A DNA stretch of 64,000 bases from Pseudogulbenkiania sp. MAI-1 (GTDB lineage Bacteria > Pseudomonadota > Gammaproteobacteria > Burkholderiales > Chromobacteriaceae). The position numbers were made by a program, and so were the translations under genes. The notes under the pieces were generated by a model. It saw only the letters and a program-made list of their open reading frames with translations, was not told where the DNA came from and did no database searches. The stretch spans positions 310,001 through 374,000 of the forward strand of contig NZ_AZUR01000001.1 of the NCBI RefSeq assembly GCF_000527175.1, given 5' to 3'. The stretch's first letter is position 1; each line of letters begins with the position of its first letter. Positions 63,400-64,000 of this stretch are shown here, piece by piece.

Positions 63400-64000
63400 G
63401 CGGCGAACTGTCCTTCCCTCAGGCGGATGATGCGGCGGCCGTAGTCTTCCATCAGCGTCTCGTCGTGCGCCGAGATCACCACCGTGACCCCGACCTGGTG
63501 GAACGACTTGAACAGCTCCATGATGTCCAGCGCGTAGGCGCGATCGAGGTTGGCCGACGGTTCGTCGGCGAGCAGGATGGCCGGCCGGTGCACCACGGCG
63601 CGGGCGATGCACAGCCGCTGCTGTTCGCCGCCGGAGAGGTGGATCGGCATGGCCTTCTCCTTGCCGAGCAGGCCGACCTTGTCGAGCGCGGCGCGCACGC
63701 GGCGGGCGGCGTCGCGCCGCTCGAAGCCGATGATGTTGAGCGGCAGCATGACGTTGTCGAACACCGGGCGGTCGAACAGGATCTTGTGATCCTGGAACAC
63801 CAGGCCGATGTGCTGGCGCACGTAGGGCAGCTGGCCCGGACGCAGCTTGGAGAGGTTCTGGCCGTTGACCAGCACGCCGCCGCTGGTGGCGCGCTCGATG
63901 CCGGCGATCAGCTTGAGCAGCGTCGACTTGCCGGCGCCGGAATGGCCGGCCAGGAACACCATTTCGCCGCTGTCGATGGCAAACGAGAGATTCTTCAGGG
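63396..64000 (-). CDS. ftsE: Cell-division ATPase FtsE (partial, N-terminus outside window)
   Basis: About 200 residues of the ABC-type ATPase partner of FtsX. Walker A is 'GHSGAGKSTLLK', signature 'LSGGEQQRLCIARAVV', Walker B 'ILLADEPSANLD' and H loop 'VISAHD'. The reading frame continues to the window edge with 'LKNLSFAIDSGE', so the true start is roughly 15-25 codons beyond 64000. It is coupled to ftsX. Confidence 0.95.
   Translation of the reverse strand, partial: LKNLSFAIDSGEMVFLAGHSGAGKSTLLKLIAGIERATSGGVLVNGQNLSKLRPGQLPYVRQHIGLVFQDHKILFDRPVFDNVMLPLNIIGFERRDAARRVRAALDKVGLLGKEKAMPIHLSGGEQQRLCIARAVVHRPAILLADEPSANLDRAYALDIMELFKSFHQVGVTVVISAHDETLMEDYGRRIIRLREGQFAA

Overview
The window is G+C-rich chromosomal DNA from a betaproteobacterium, most likely of the order Neisseriales (Chromobacteriaceae-like). 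The support is the gene order def-fmt-htpX-rsmB-DUF4390-ntrY-ntrX, an NtrX with a shortened central domain, a ferrooxidans-type glutamate-cysteine ligase, AmgK/MurU cell-wall recycling, and a PglL-type ligase pair beside a type IV pilin. Nearly all of it is housekeeping sequence. I see no phage, insertion sequence, CRISPR array or plasmid function.

Layout: 1-2.6 kb is a polar amino-acid ABC transporter operon led by a FadR/GntR regulator, with a near-consensus sigma-54 promoter and a perfect 17-bp operator. 2.8-6.0 kb is a urate degradation module (puuE, puuD, uraH, divergent uraD). 6.0-11.7 kb holds a thioredoxin-like protein, a PfkB kinase, gshA-gshB, apbE and dgkA. 12.1-17.2 kb, minus strand, holds topA, smg, dprA and a LysM protein. 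17.3-25.8 kb, plus strand, holds def, fmt, htpX, rsmB, DUF4390, ntrY, ntrX and a MoeB/ThiF enzyme. 25.9-29.8 kb holds a second TlpA-like protein, a thioesterase, a TonB-like protein, dps, a DUF167 protein, fxsA and cutA. Three identical tRNA-Lys genes lie at 29.9-30.2 kb.

30.3-38 kb holds small secreted proteins, pyrE, xth, a small hydrolase, a sulfurtransferase, a HIT protein, a chemoreceptor and a tautomerase-like protein. 38-46.6 kb, minus strand, holds a 1283-residue FAD/Fe-S oxidoreductase and the envelope operon lptD-surA-pdxA. 46.6-51.5 kb, plus strand, holds amgK, murU, ruvC, ruvA, a NYN-LOTUS protein and ruvB. 51.8-56.7 kb holds a small membrane protein, proB, an unrecognised 509-residue protein and bioA. 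56.8-61.3 kb holds pilA with a sigma-54-type promoter and two PglL/Wzy-type ligases of visibly different base composition. 61.5-64 kb holds rpoH with a CIRCE operator, then ftsX and ftsE, which runs off the window.

The strongest points for a second look are regulatory: two sigma-54-type promoters (transporter operon and pilA) beside an NtrX that has lost its Walker A lysine, Walker B aspartate and GAFTGA loop; CIRCE in front of rpoH; a sigma-32-like promoter in front of htpX; and a possible small RNA downstream of topA. I did not find a clearly new multi-gene system.
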